Shown here: positions 45,866 through 54,892 of the stretch, piece after piece
How positions within the stretch are numbered: position 1 is the stretch's first letter
Layout: each line of letters begins with the position of its first letter
DNA from: an uncultured Eubacteriales bacterium
Lineage (GTDB): Bacteria > Bacillota > Clostridia > Lachnospirales > Lachnospiraceae
Assembly (NCBI GenBank): GCA_900539455.1
Contig: UQCD01000009.1
Location: 24,663 to 88,662, forward strand
Direction of reading: 5' to 3'
Length of the DNA: 64,000 bases
Position numbers and translations under genes: made by a program
Notes under the pieces: generated by a model
Seen by the model: only the letters and a program-made list of their open reading frames with translations
What the model was told of the DNA's origin: nothing
Databases searched by the model: none

Positions 45866-48388
45866 CTATTCCACACTCTTTAGCGAGGCCGCCATATCAA
45901 TCTTCCTTAGCTTAAAGTACATTGTTCCATTTATTATAACCGCAAATAATACGGTCAATAATGCTGCCTCCATAAAGCTTACAGCACTTATGTCCCTTCC
46001 AAACATTACCATATCTACCTCTGCTGTTTCTATTACAAATTTATGCAAAACCGAGCCGAAAAACATTCCCAAAATTATGCCTGCAAGTGTTATGAAGATA
46101 TTTTCTCTATAAATATATGCACACACCTCTCCGTCATAAAAGCCTAACACCTTAAGAGTTGCCAGTTCCCTTATTCTTTCGGTTATATTAATGTTGTTCA
46201 GGTTGTATAAAACTATAAAGGCCAGTCCTCCTGCTGACACTACCAAGACTACTGTAATAATATCAAGACTTCCTAACATATCATTAAATTTTTCTTTTAA
46301 TTTGCTTATATAGGTAACTCCTGTAATATTACTGTTTTTCAGTAAATCTGTAACTATAGCTTCTTCATTATCCTTTTTCTCCTCTGTAAGCTTTACATAA
46401 ACAGAATTATAGGAAGGCTCACCGAAAATCTTCTTATAATATTTCTCTGTCATAAAAATATTGTGATAAACATAATTTTCACATATTTTGTCTACTTTTA
46501 CCTGATAGCTCTCTACATCAGAAAGCTTAACTGTAATTGTATCACCCTCTTTTACACCTAGCTTGTTGGCAGTTTTTTCTGCAATTATTACACCTTCATC
46601 TGACAGCTCAAATTCCTTTTTGGTGTTTCTACTTCTAAACACCATAAATTCACTTAAGGCACTACTTTCTTCAAACACATTCAGATAACCAGTATAGCTT
46701 TTATCTCCATTTGTAAACTGTACGCTGGTTTCCTGTACTCTGAGGCAATCCTGTATTCCGTTAGTTTTCTTTACAATAGCGCCAACATCATCTGCTTTCT
46801 TTATAATTTCCCCATTATTATCATTGCTGGTATTATCACTATTCTCCTGACTACTGTTTTCAGACTTTACACTTAAAACCATATCATATTTTCTAAGCTC
46901 ACTATATTGTACATTTACAACAGAATTAATAGAGTCCTTTAGTCCAAAGCCTACCAACAACAGTGCCATACAGCCTACTATTCCAAATAATGTCATAAAT
47001 AAACGCTTCTTATATCTGAACAAATTTCTTATTGTAGACTTTTTGCTGAAATTAAGATGCTTCCATATAAAACCTATTTTTTCTAATAACACTCTTTTGC
47101 CTTTTTTAGGTGCTGCTGGCCGCATAAGCATAGCTGGACTTGACGCTAATGAGCTATATATAGAAAATATAGTGGCACCCAATACGCAAATTACTGCTAA
47201 TAATACTGCGCTTACAAAATATCCTGCATTAATCGGTGTAACCATTTCTCCTAAGGTGTACATTATTTCATATGCCTGCATAATAATTTTTGGAAGAATT
47301 TTGCTTCCTATATAACCACCTATCAGCCCACCGGAAAATGTTGCTAATAGTGCATATAATATGTATTTTAATGAAATTTTAAACTTGGAGTAGCCTAAAG
47401 CCTTCAAAGTGCCTATTTGATTTCTTTGCTCCTCTACCATTCTCGTCATAGTTGTAAGGGATACAAAGGCTGCTACAAGGAAAAATACCATTGGCACAAC
47501 CTTTCCTATATTTCCAATTCTTTGAGAATCCTGATCATATTCCACATAGGTTTGTATTGAATTTCTATTAAGCACATAAGTATCCAGCTTGTCCAGTGTT
47601 ATTCCCTGATAAGCTGCCATTGCTGATAAATCCTCATATCTTTTATCAGCAGCCTCCTTAAAAACTTCCTCAATTTTTCCTGTACACTCCTCAACCTTAT
47701 CGTCATACTCCTCTGAGTAGCTTTCAAGTTTTGCAGTACCATTAAGCAAAACATACATTTCCGAATACTGTTCACTCAAAAAGCACTCCTTATTAAGTGC
47801 TACTAATCCATCTACCTTACCATTACCTATAGTTGCTGTTCCTCTGTCAACTCCCATATAATAGGAATATGTAAAAGTACCTGAAATAGTATACTGCTCA
47901 TATTTTAAAGTGTCAGTTACACTATTCTCATCTCCTGCTGCAATCGTGACCTTATCTCCAATGTTCATATTCTTGCCTTTTAAATATTTTAAATCCACAA
48001 GACATTCTTTATCATTAGATGGCATTTTGCCGTCAACTAATGTAAGCTTGCATACATTATCATTAATTGACATAACTGTTACTACATTTGTTTTTTCTTC
48101 ATAATAATTAAGAAAGTTGTAATGATATACTCCTTCTGCATATTTAACACTATCCATATTTTGAATTTTATCCACCTCTGTCTGGTCAATTCCTATAGTA
48201 GATAAAATTCTAATATCCAGCAAATTTGTCTGGTCATATAATTTATCTGCCGACAATCGCATATCTGGCTCTGCAGAACGCACTCCTGCATAAAAAGCCA
48301 CACCCAACGCTACAATTAAAAATATGGAGATAAATCTGCTAAAGCTTTTTCGTATTTCCATATAGAAATCTTTTCTTAATGCTTTCAT
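45866..48388 (-). CDS. Large ABC transporter permease with two FtsX domains
   Basis: 840 residues. An N-terminal helix, an extracellular domain, three helices (about 295-400, with TMTRMVEEQRNQIGTLKALGYSKFKI), a linker, then a second unit: helix near 465, extracellular domain 485-715, and three helices ending in an FtsX repeat (NINITERIRELATLKVLGFYDGEV). This duplicated layout is common in Firmicute exporters for peptides, lipids or antibiotics. It is 15 bp downstream of its ATPase. No two-component system is adjacent, so a bacitracin-type role cannot be assumed. Confidence 0.92.
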   Translation of the reverse strand: MKALRKDFYMEIRKSFSRFISIFLIVALGVAFYAGVRSAEPDMRLSADKLYDQTNLLDIRILSTIGIDQTEVDKIQNMDSVKYAEGVYHYNFLNYYEEKTNVVTVMSINDNVCKLTLVDGKMPSNDKECLVDLKYLKGKNMNIGDKVTIAAGDENSVTDTLKYEQYTISGTFTYSYYMGVDRGTATIGNGKVDGLVALNKECFLSEQYSEMYVLLNGTAKLESYSEEYDDKVEECTGKIEEVFKEAADKRYEDLSAMAAYQGITLDKLDTYVLNRNSIQTYVEYDQDSQRIGNIGKVVPMVFFLVAAFVSLTTMTRMVEEQRNQIGTLKALGYSKFKISLKYILYALLATFSGGLIGGYIGSKILPKIIMQAYEIMYTLGEMVTPINAGYFVSAVLLAVICVLGATIFSIYSSLASSPAMLMRPAAPKKGKRVLLEKIGFIWKHLNFSKKSTIRNLFRYKKRLFMTLFGIVGCMALLLVGFGLKDSINSVVNVQYSELRKYDMVLSVKSENSSQENSDNTSNDNNGEIIKKADDVGAIVKKTNGIQDCLRVQETSVQFTNGDKSYTGYLNVFEESSALSEFMVFRSRNTKKEFELSDEGVIIAEKTANKLGVKEGDTITVKLSDVESYQVKVDKICENYVYHNIFMTEKYYKKIFGEPSYNSVYVKLTEEKKDNEEAIVTDLLKNSNITGVTYISKLKEKFNDMLGSLDIITVVLVVSAGGLAFIVLYNLNNINITERIRELATLKVLGFYDGEVCAYIYRENIFITLAGIILGMFFGSVLHKFVIETAEVDMVMFGRDISAVSFMEAALLTVLFAVIINGTMYFKLRKIDMAASLKSVE

Positions 48389-48403
48389 ATAAAAATACCT
48401 CCA

Positions 48404-49105
48404 TTACCACTCAATATTTTCTACTGATACAGGCTTTTCATTAATTTTAGTTTCCTCTGCCCTGCCATTTTTTATCTTAATAATTCTATCAGCCATAGGC
48501 GCTATTGCCTGATTATGGGTAATAACAATAACGGTCATTCCCTTTTCTCTACAGGTATCCTGTAAAAGCTTAAGAATAGCCTTTCCTGTATTATAATCCA
48601 ACGCTCCTGTTGGCTCATCACATAGAAGTAATTTTGGATTTTTGGCTAAAGCTCTGGCTATAGAAACTCTCTGCTGCTCACCACCGGATAACTGTGCTGG
48701 AAAATTATTCATTCTATCCTTTAGTCCAACCTCCTCTAATACCTTTTTTGAATCAAGGGGATTTTTGCTTATTTGATTTGCCAGCTCTACATTCTCCAAA
48801 GCAGTAAGATTTGGCACAAGATTATAAAACTGAAATACAAAGCCTATATCATACCTTCTGTATTTAGTCAGCTCTTTCTTAGAATATTTTGAAATGTCCC
48901 TGCCATCTACAAGCACACTTCCAGAGGTTAATGTATCCATTCCCCCTAAGATATTTAAAACTGTGGTCTTTCCAGCTCCTGAAGGTCCTACAATAACCAC
49001 AAACTCCCCTTTTTCGATTTCCATATCAATTCCGTCACACGCCTTTATTGATATTTCTCCTGATTTGTATTCTTTTACTACATTCTTTAATTCAACAAAA
49101 CTCAT
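48404..49105 (-). CDS. MacB/LolD-type ABC ATPase
   Basis: 233 residues from ATG 49105 (GGAG 8 nt upstream; the in-frame GTG 9 nt earlier overlaps the ribosome site). Walker [11 protein letters not shown]-loop [11 protein letters not shown], signature LSGGEQQR, Walker [13 protein letters not shown] and ITHNQ are complete. It partners the two-domain permease downstream. Confidence 0.95.
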   Translation of the reverse strand: MSFVELKNVVKEYKSGEISIKACDGIDMEIEKGEFVVIVGPSGAGKTTVLNILGGMDTLTSGSVLVDGRDISKYSKKELTKYRRYDIGFVFQFYNLVPNLTALENVELANQISKNPLDSKKVLEEVGLKDRMNNFPAQLSGGEQQRVSIARALAKNPKLLLCDEPTGALDYNTGKAILKLLQDTCREKGMTVIVITHNQAIAPMADRIIKIKNGRAEETKINEKPVSVENIEW

Positions 49106-49210
49106 ATGTGCCACTCCTTTAGGTACTTTGCTTGTATATGATTAATATTACCTTTATAAGAGTTCATTTTCAACTGGTTTTTATAATTTTAAGAGGGTTT
49201 TATTACTTAA

Positions 49211-50134
49211 CTATTTTTTATATTTTATAAATAATAATCCTCCAAATACAATTAACAACACACTTCCTATTAACAATTCCCACACATATTTAAGCTTGGA
49301 AGCCTCAAAGCCTGTATTTATGCTAACAATTATAATTATTACTGACATTATTGCTCCTGTAATTCCTCCAAAAAGCAATGAACCAAATCCACGGAATAAT
49401 CTTTTTTGCGATAATACTCTGTCAAGCTTATTTATTCTTTCATTAATAAGCTCAAAAACTCCAATAAGCATAATTACTGCTGGTATTATTGCAAAAATCA
49501 TTAGTGTAAAGCCTTCTGTAGTCTTAATATATTCTGGCTTTTCCTTAAATATAAGCACTAACACTACACCATAAAGTATCCAGCCTACATTACCTGGGAT
49601 GTCATATATTATCCAAAGCATATCTGAAATTTTTGTTTTATATGTATGTTTAATGCTGCCAGGAAATGGAATACATCTATTAACCTCTTTGCAATACTTT
49701 TTATAATCGTCCTTGTATAATTCTGCCAGCCATTTCTCCTCTGTACACTTTACAAGAATTGTTAAAAACAACCAGTAAACGACTGGCAATAAAAGTAACA
49801 GCATATTATTAGTCAGAAAAATTGCTCCTGTGCATATAAACATTATCCCTGAATAACAAGGATTTCTAACCCATTCATAGATTCCTTCGGTACACAATTT
49901 GTTGTTTTTTATATATTTATCAATGCTAATTGCTGCACTAAGCCAAACAACTACACCAATTATAATTGCCAAAATGCCAATTATTGTAAAGGCAAGACTT
50001 GTATCTGGAATTTTAAAGCTGTCAATTATTCCTATATTAACTGCTACACACACTGTAATAGTTAAAAGAATTACTACTACTCCGTAAATAGGTCCTACTC
50101 CATACACAGGGAGATGTTCTTTATTTTGTTTCAT
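49211..50134 (-). CDS. Isoprenylcysteine methyltransferase-like membrane protein
   Basis: 307 residues with eight or so membrane helices. The region 78-160 (CTEGIYEWVRNPCYSGIMF, then TEEKWLAELYKDDYKKYCKEV) matches the ICMT/PEMT-like methyltransferase fold in which SAM binds between two helices (RNPxYxG and E..L...YKxY). An extra C-terminal membrane region (about 175-305) is not part of that fold. Substrate unknown; possibly a lipid. It lies 105 bp upstream of the exporter ATPase gene. Confidence 0.8.
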   Translation of the reverse strand: MKQNKEHLPVYGVGPIYGVVVILLTITVCVAVNIGIIDSFKIPDTSLAFTIIGILAIIIGVVVWLSAAISIDKYIKNNKLCTEGIYEWVRNPCYSGIMFICTGAIFLTNNMLLLLLPVVYWLFLTILVKCTEEKWLAELYKDDYKKYCKEVNRCIPFPGSIKHTYKTKISDMLWIIYDIPGNVGWILYGVVLVLIFKEKPEYIKTTEGFTLMIFAIIPAVIMLIGVFELINERINKLDRVLSQKRLFRGFGSLLFGGITGAIMSVIIIIVSINTGFEASKLKYVWELLIGSVLLIVFGGLLFIKYKK

Positions 50135-50410
50135 TATGACACTTCCAATCTTATTTTTATTATGTTTAATTTTTTGTAAATTGACTTATTATGATTATTT
50201 ACACTTATTTCTACCTATTTACAGTGCTTCTCTATGCTCGACAAATGACTCAGTAATATGCTAATGCTTATACATTTATGGTTATGTAATTACAGACATA
50301 AGATTATGTTGCTTAACATCTCTTTACTCATATATCTGGTTTAAACCACTTAATATTATTCTACTCTCATTTATGACTAACATTGTTTAATATCAATTCG
50401 CATAAATACT

Positions 50411-51214
50411 TTATTTTTTCTCAAAAATCAAAATTTTTTGAGTAGACTTTTCTATTATTGATAAGCCGCCAAAAGGCTTTAGTATAGGAAACAATTTTAC
50501 CATTCCTCTTGTAATATTATCATCTTTAACTTTTTTGAAGCCCTCTGCTACATCTCCCAAGTCATCAAAACAATCTGCTCCAAAAACAAATTTTGCACCT
50601 GTCTTTTGAATTGATTTCTCAATGTCCTCTTTATTTACCCACTTCTTTGCCAAACACTCCATCATTACTGTTGCATTATCAAAGTTATCTCTAATAATTC
50701 CAAGCATTTTTTTATTTTCCTCAGGAGTTAAATACATAGATAAACCTTCTATAATAAATAACATTTTGCCTTTTGTCTTTATCTCCTTTGCCCACTGTGG
50801 GTCTAATACAGAAACTCCCACTGTAGATATTCGACCTGACTCATTGTAAATTTGATCTCTAACCTTAATAGTTTCAGGCAAATCCAAATTGTACCAAGTA
50901 AGTTTGCCATTATCTATTCTGTAAAATCTTGTATCTAAGCCACACGCAATATTTACAACTGTACATTCAGGATTTTTTTCTATGAAATCCTTTACTAACT
51001 CATCAAAGACTATTGTTCTTGCAATAACACCATTACTCATAGTGGAGTCATTATGTGCTGACGAAAAATCGTAATCAATTTTATCTACAAGCTCTACTGC
51101 CTTTGCATCATAAAATTTATTTCCCTTACTTTTTGAATACTTTGCTCTTGCATAAAAGCTTTGCAGCATAGTTTCAGCAGTTCCGTTTAAATCAACTTTT
51201 ATTTTCTCTGACAT
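50411..51214 (-). CDS. Class I SAM-dependent methyltransferase (LCMT/TcmP family)
   Basis: 267 residues from ATG 51214 (AAAGGA upstream). The SAM-binding block VVNIACGLDTRFYRIDNG with a following WYNLDLPETIK is characteristic of leucine carboxyl methyltransferase-like and TcmP-type O-methyltransferases in bacteria. MLFIIEGLSMYLTPEENK is the matching later motif. It probably methylates a small molecule or carboxylate; no pathway genes are adjacent. Confidence 0.88.
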   Translation of the reverse strand: MSEKIKVDLNGTAETMLQSFYARAKYSKSKGNKFYDAKAVELVDKIDYDFSSAHNDSTMSNGVIARTIVFDELVKDFIEKNPECTVVNIACGLDTRFYRIDNGKLTWYNLDLPETIKVRDQIYNESGRISTVGVSVLDPQWAKEIKTKGKMLFIIEGLSMYLTPEENKKMLGIIRDNFDNATVMMECLAKKWVNKEDIEKSIQKTGAKFVFGADCFDDLGDVAEGFKKVKDDNITRGMVKLFPILKPFGGLSIIEKSTQKILIFEKK

Positions 51215-51448
51215 ATTAAATTCCTTTAAATGCAATTAGTTAGTTTTTACTAACCAATTATATTTGTGTTGAGAATGGTTGTCAATATCAGTGATTATCA
51301 AATTTACAAATTTGTATCTTACATACCTTTAATAAATCAATATCTTATTACTATCAAATTCTATTACTTAAATTAATCTTTTACCTCCTTAGTACCAATC
51401 TTAAATGATTCTAAAAAAGTCATACTACTTATGTAATTTTTGAAAGCA

Positions 51449-51483
51449 AAAAACGGATGTGGCAAACATCCGTCTTTTTTTAT
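51449..51483 (-). terminator. Terminator of the small toxin transcript
   Basis: 8-bp perfect stem ACGGATGT/ACATCCGT with a 5-nt loop and runs of A and T on either side, 56 bp after the toxin stop on the minus strand. It can also act on plus-strand transcripts. Confidence 0.75.
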
Positions 51484-51519
51484 TTCAAACAGAGAATAAC
51501 AACTTAGGAGGAAAACAAA

Positions 51520-51624
51520 TGAAACATTTCAATAATTTTTATAACCTTAACAGTACATATTCAGAACGAATTAAACACACACCTAATGCTAATATCCCAA
51601 TGAAAATCGAAATGATCTCATAAG
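51520..51624 (+). CDS. Possible 34-residue peptide antisense to the toxin
   Basis: ATG at 51520 has a near-ideal ribosome site (AGGAGG, 7 nt spacing) and the frame runs to TAA 51624, covering almost the whole of the toxin gene on the other strand. The peptide (MKHFNNFYNLNSTYSERIKH...) is hydrophilic and matches nothing I know. It may be translated, or the site may be a by-product of an antisense antitoxin RNA. Confidence 0.3.
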
Positions 51625-51631
51625 CCGTCAT
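51539..51631 (-). CDS. Putative holin-like (type I) toxin peptide
   Basis: 30 residues starting MTAYEIISIFIGILALG at ATG 51631, with GGGAGG 9 nt upstream. MTxYE, then a single hydrophobic helix and a basic end (IRSEYVLLRL), is the pattern of the 'putative holin-like toxin' family (Hol_Tox) seen in Firmicute type I toxin-antitoxin loci such as TxpA/BsrG. Such peptides insert into the cell membrane. Its terminator is at 51449-51483. An antisense RNA antitoxin would be expected from the plus strand; the overlapping plus-strand frame may mark it. Confidence 0.7.
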   Translation of the reverse strand: MTAYEIISIFIGILALGVCLIRSEYVLLRL

Positions 51632-51762
51632 CGGCGCCACCTCCCTTCCTATCTATTCCGGTAGACCGGTATCATAAAACCCGGGAGGCTACCACCCTGT
51701 CATGGGTACTTTCCTTAAACAATATCCTAACATAAGCACTTATGTTTCTGCAAGGATAAATG

Positions 51763-52554
51763 TTATTTTCTGCCAATTATGATAACATGGTTACTTGCAC
51801 CAAGCACTGACTGTTCACGACATACACTATAATGGTAATTGCACCAAATTTTAAACTGATTTTCATCCCATTGGTCTATCTTTTGCGATAAAAGAGGCGA
51901 CAAACCATCTTGTGCAAAATGATCTATAATTTTCAGACCATGTTCTCCATAAATTGTTTCCATTTCTTCTTTTGATGAATAATAGGTATCCGTCCAGAAA
52001 CACTTCTCATCATCATGTTTTAATACGCCTGTTTCTATAAGCTGTTTTGCCAAATGTCCATCTAAATATTTCACATTATTTGTAGCAACATATTGAAATA
52101 CATAATATCTTGGAATATACGCAGTAATTAAAAGCCCACCTTTCTTTAACACCCTTAAACATTCCTTCAAACATTTTTCTCTCTGTTCTTCTGTAACCAA
52201 ATGATAAAAAGGTCCCATATTTAAAACAACATCAAAGGTGTCATCTGCAAAACAGGACATATCTGTAGCATCCAAAACCGCTGTATTCATAGAGTATTCT
52301 TTTGTTTTAAGCGTCTGGTTGATAATATCTATGTGCCTTGGTGTAATGTCAGTAGCAGTTACATCATGTCCTTTATCAGCAAGCCAAAATGCATAAACAC
52401 CAGTTCCCGCTGCGCAGTCTAATATTTTACTTTCAGCATCAATAACTTCGTCTAGAACTCTAGTAGTAGTTATAAATTCAATCTTTCTTGCATTATTCGT
52501 AGTCAAACGATCTTCCTCTTTATAATTTTCATAACTCTCAACAACATAATTCAT
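51763..52554 (-). CDS. Class I SAM-dependent methyltransferase under T-box control
   Basis: 263 residues from ATG 52554 (GGAGG 7 nt upstream). SAM-binding motif I ILDCAAGTGVYAFWLADKG, post-I DVTATDITPRHI, motif II DVVLNMGPFYHLV and motif III LKKGGLLITAYIP are complete. Substrate unknown. The transcript begins with a T-box leader, so the gene responds to the charging of one tRNA, which suggests a role connected with an amino acid or with tRNA or antibiotic modification. The pairing is unusual for a methyltransferase. Confidence 0.88.
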   Translation of the reverse strand: MNYVVESYENYKEEDRLTTNNARKIEFITTTRVLDEVIDAESKILDCAAGTGVYAFWLADKGHDVTATDITPRHIDIINQTLKTKEYSMNTAVLDATDMSCFADDTFDVVLNMGPFYHLVTEEQREKCLKECLRVLKKGGLLITAYIPRYYVFQYVATNNVKYLDGHLAKQLIETGVLKHDDEKCFWTDTYYSSKEEMETIYGEHGLKIIDHFAQDGLSPLLSQKIDQWDENQFKIWCNYHYSVCREQSVLGASNHVIIIGRK

Positions 52555-52596
52555 ATAAACGCCTCCAATCTTCTGATTCACATCACTTTTAAGTAT

Positions 52597-52872
52597 AAAA
52601 AAAGCTACCCTCCTTAAATAAATTTTAAGGACGATAGCTAATAGCTTCGTGTTACCACCTTAATTCATCTATATTTCGCAATATAGACCTTAGCAAGTAC
52701 GGAAATTTCTTTCGATACTCTGACGCTGTAATGGGCGTTCCCAGTGTAGCCTAATGAATAAATCAGTCAGTACACGGCTCCAAGACTGGTTCAATATTTC
52801 TTCAATGGAGTTTTCCACCAAACAACTCCTCTCTGCAATATCCAAAATATTTACTATCTCTCTTCATCACTT
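52597..52872 (-). promoter_or_regulatory. T-box riboswitch leader
   Basis: The minus-strand leader has the stem I parts AGUA-loop E and an apical hairpin with the UUGGUGGAA motif, the T-box AAGGUGGUAACACG (52665-52645 region) and an intrinsic terminator (52646-52597, ending in U7). The UGGU bulge would pair with a tRNA ending ACCA, i.e. discriminator A73. In the specifier loop (GAACCAGUC) the possible codons are ACC (Thr), CCA (Pro) or CAG (Gln); A73 favours Thr or Pro. Uncharged tRNA binding should allow read-through. Confidence 0.88.
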
Positions 52873-52878
52873 TCTATC

Positions 52879-52907
52879 ATAATACCCACACTACTATTTT
52901 TTGTCAA
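52879..52907 (-). promoter_or_regulatory. Promoter of the T-box leader
   Basis: Minus-strand consensus TTGACA (52907-52902), 17-bp spacer and TATTAT (52884-52879). Start near 52872. Confidence 0.85.
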
Positions 52908-52957
52908 GCTACACATATAAAAAAAATAGAGCCAAACTAGAGCTATTCGATAAAACA

Positions 52958-52995
52958 AATGCCGGAAACCCGCATAAATACAGGTTTTCGGCATT
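52958..52995 (+). terminator. Strong hairpin terminator
   Basis: 13-bp stem with one wobble (52958-52970 with 52983-52995), followed by T5 on the plus strand. No plus-strand gene precedes it. The same kind of hairpin stands before a TATTCAAACTCGC copy near 63.5 kb. Confidence 0.6.
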
Positions 52996-53004
52996 TTTGT
53001 TCGT

Positions 53005-53017
53005 TATTCAAACTCGC
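53005..53017. repeat. 13-bp direct repeat, copy 1 (possible element end)
   Basis: TATTCAAACTCGC occurs here and at 63553-63565. In both places it follows a hairpin terminator and precedes TTTTTAGTACCAA...AGTACCA about 100 bp later, so a ~100-bp module is shared. The pair encloses the accessory region with toxins and transposons. They could be attachment-site or element-end remnants. Confidence 0.4.
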
Positions 53018-53199
53018 CAAGTTATGGCGAATTAAACTCTATTTCCCGTTATTTTTCTAACCTTTTTAAGTTAGAAAACTCACTATTTCTTTTTATTCAC
53101 ACCCTGTTTTGAAACTTTTTAGTACCAAATTAGTACCAGCAGCCTTTTTATCATTCTTTGGGTGTCAAGTGGCTTACATTTGATTTAGTATCACGAAGA

Positions 53200-53358
53200 T
53201 TAAATGTTATTAATTATCCGATCTTCAACCATATTATACATCTGAAACTGCCCCTTTTCAGTTTCTTTTTTCTCTGGTACTACAATTTTAGTACCAGTAA
53301 AAACAGGTTCTATCCCAGTATCCATCGGCATTTCAGCAAATGTATCATTTTTTTGCAT
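53200..53358 (-). CDS. Possible 52-residue protein, unknown
   Basis: MQKNDTFAEMPMDTGIEPVF... from ATG 53358 to TAA 53200. Its ATG overlaps the stop of a preceding open stretch (TAATG arrangement) encoding the GLSDGKSK repeats, so the two may be coupled. Hydrophilic; charged VPEKKETEKGQ middle. Ribosome site weak. Could be the remains of a longer mobile-element gene. Confidence 0.3.
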   Translation of the reverse strand: MQKNDTFAEMPMDTGIEPVFTGTKIVVPEKKETEKGQFQMYNMVEDRIINNI

Positions 53359-53378
53359 TATCTATTACTCAAATTTTT

Positions 53379-53460
53379 ATGAGGTCTTTTAGATTTTCCA
53401 TCGCTCAAACCACCATGAGGTGCTTTGGATTTTCCGTCACTCAAACCACTATGAAGCACC
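53379..53460. repeat. 36-bp tandem repeat, two copies and part of a third
   Basis: Copies 53379-53414 and 53415-53450 differ at six positions; a third begins at 53451. On the minus strand they encode a repeated GGLSDGKSKRPH-like dodecamer, so they are probably the C-terminal tail of a protein that has lost its start. Confidence 0.55.
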
Positions 53461-53473
53461 TTTGTTTTATTTA

Positions 53474-53755
53474 TTACAAATTAAACAAATCTGCATGTGT
53501 TCCGGTATCAACTAAAGTCAATGTTAGAACATCATTTTCCTTCAGATAAATTAATAACCAATCCGGCTGAATGTGACATTCCCTGAACCCTTGGTATTTC
53601 CCTTTTAGTTCATGGTCACGATATTTCTCTTCGAGAGGAATATCATTCTGCAACATAGTAATAACTTTATCTAAAAGTTTCAAATCCAAGCCTCGTTTCT
53701 TTGCCAACTTGAGACTTTTCTTAAATTTCCCGGTTAGTATTAATTCATATTGCAT
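53474..53755 (-). CDS. Type II toxin, RelE/YafQ family mRNA interferase
   Basis: 93 residues. The YafQ pattern is clear: KFKKSLKLAKKRGLDLKLLD, then EEKYRDHELKGKYQGFRECHI (His and Asp/Arg catalytic region), PDWLLIYL and LTLVDTGTHADLF (C-terminal His before Phe). Ribosome-dependent mRNA cleavage is known for the family. Its ATG shares one base with the antitoxin stop, so translation is coupled. Confidence 0.93.
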   Translation of the reverse strand: MQYELILTGKFKKSLKLAKKRGLDLKLLDKVITMLQNDIPLEEKYRDHELKGKYQGFRECHIQPDWLLIYLKENDVLTLTLVDTGTHADLFNL

Positions 53756-54024
53756 TAATCAATATCCTCCAAAGCCTCTGAAAAGCTGCTGTATCTCTTT
53801 GTATTAGGATCTTTGCTGATTCTCTTTGCTTCTTCCATTGCCTCTAATACTTCCGGCTTATACTGCGGCAGTTCAACACTAAAAGGAAGTCCGCCTCTTA
53901 ATACACACTGTTTTAAGAATATATTCATTGCACCGGACATATCCATTCCTAACTGTGAGAAAAGTTCACTTGCCTGTTTCTTTAAATTTTCATCTATTCT
54001 TACTTGTGTAGGTACTGTAGCCAT
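53755..54024 (-). CDS. Type II antitoxin, RelB/DinJ family
   Basis: 89 residues. Ribbon-helix-helix N-terminus (PTQVRIDENLKKQASELFSQLGMDMSGAMNIFLKQ), then a flexible region (KRISKDPNTKRYSSFSEALEDID) that wraps the toxin. GGAGG 6 nt upstream. Dimer binds its own promoter at 54082-54109, where AT-rich inverted repeats lie downstream of the -10. Confidence 0.94.
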   Translation of the reverse strand: MATVPTQVRIDENLKKQASELFSQLGMDMSGAMNIFLKQCVLRGGLPFSVELPQYKPEVLEAMEEAKRISKDPNTKRYSSFSEALEDID

Positions 54025-54081
54025 AAAATCGCCTCCATCTCAAAATACAATAATAATATTATATGCATCTCTTATAATTAT

Positions 54082-54109
54082 ATTATATCTTTTCGATTTA
54101 CATTGTCAA
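54082..54109 (-). promoter_or_regulatory. Promoter of the RelBE-type operon
   Basis: Minus-strand TTGACA (54109-54104), 16-bp spacer, TATAAT (54087-54082). AT-rich repeats between the -10 and the antitoxin start (ATAATTATA and ATAATATTATTAT) are likely operators for the antitoxin. Confidence 0.65.
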
Positions 54110-54262
54110 TCATTTGTATCATTTTTCTTAAAATATCATTTACATGTGGATTTCTCCAAATAACTCTCCTACAAATTACCCATTACAGTCCTTGCAGTTT
54201 ACTCTTGTGTCTTTGCTGTTTAATTCCTTAATGTGATTTATGAAACTATTAACCACATTTCC

Positions 54263-54721
54263 CTATCTCCAACCAAATTCATCTAACTTAGGACATTCTA
54301 TTTCATAATGATGTATATTCCCCAGTTCAAGAAGTTCCTCCGCAGCTTCTCTTGCAAGTTGCTCCGTACTGTACACCCCATAAAGAATCGCCTCATAATT
54401 ACCATTCCCACATACATCATCATAGCCAATAACAACATATAGTTCCTTGTCTGCGTATGTTGCAAGCTTTTCATCCGGCACATCTGTCTCTAAAGGTAAT
54501 GCCATTTCTTTTGCCTCACTGACAATCTCATATTCATAATCATTAATCCACATTTTCTCATTCGCATACACACATTCATAAATATGATCAACTGCCAAAG
54601 CACATTTGTTTTCCATCGGATGCAACTTATACCCCTTTGGAGCAATCATAAGTGCATCAATCATTTCTTCAACCGTTTCTATGTCATTGCTTAGAATTTC
54701 ATATATAGGTTTCTTCATTTC
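54263..54721 (-). CDS. Hypothetical soluble protein in the toxin-antitoxin region
   Basis: 152 residues from ATG 54721 (AGGG upstream). Acidic, with KKPIYEILSNDIETVEEMIDALMIAPKG at the N-terminus (broken here by the readable helix EEMIDAL) and YGVYSTEQLAREAAEELLELGN near the end. No family recognised. It may be a mobile-element accessory gene. Confidence 0.6.
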   Translation of the reverse strand, partial: EMKKPIYEILSNDIETVEEMIDALMIAPKGYKLHPMENKCALAVDHIYECVYANEKMWINDYEYEIVSEAKEMALPLETDVPDEKLATYADKELYVVIGYDDVCGNGNYEAILYGVYSTEQLAREAAEELLELGNIHHYEIECPKLDEFGWR

Positions 54722-54892
54722 CCTGATGCCTCTTTCCATAAAAATAAGCTATTACCAGAAGAATTATTCTCCCAATAACAGCTTATCAAATACATATACA
54801 TATATCATTGTCTGTATAGTTTAAAGCTGTGTCCTTGTGGTTTAATATCCAATTGGCACAACTAATGACAAATTAATAACTGAATCCACCAA

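Noticed and set aside
53340..53549. Plus-strand frame with repeated RSFRFSIAQTTMR-like sequence
   Set aside because: It is the reverse of the 36-bp repeat and the RelE toxin end; the minus-strand reading is more natural and no ribosome site is present.
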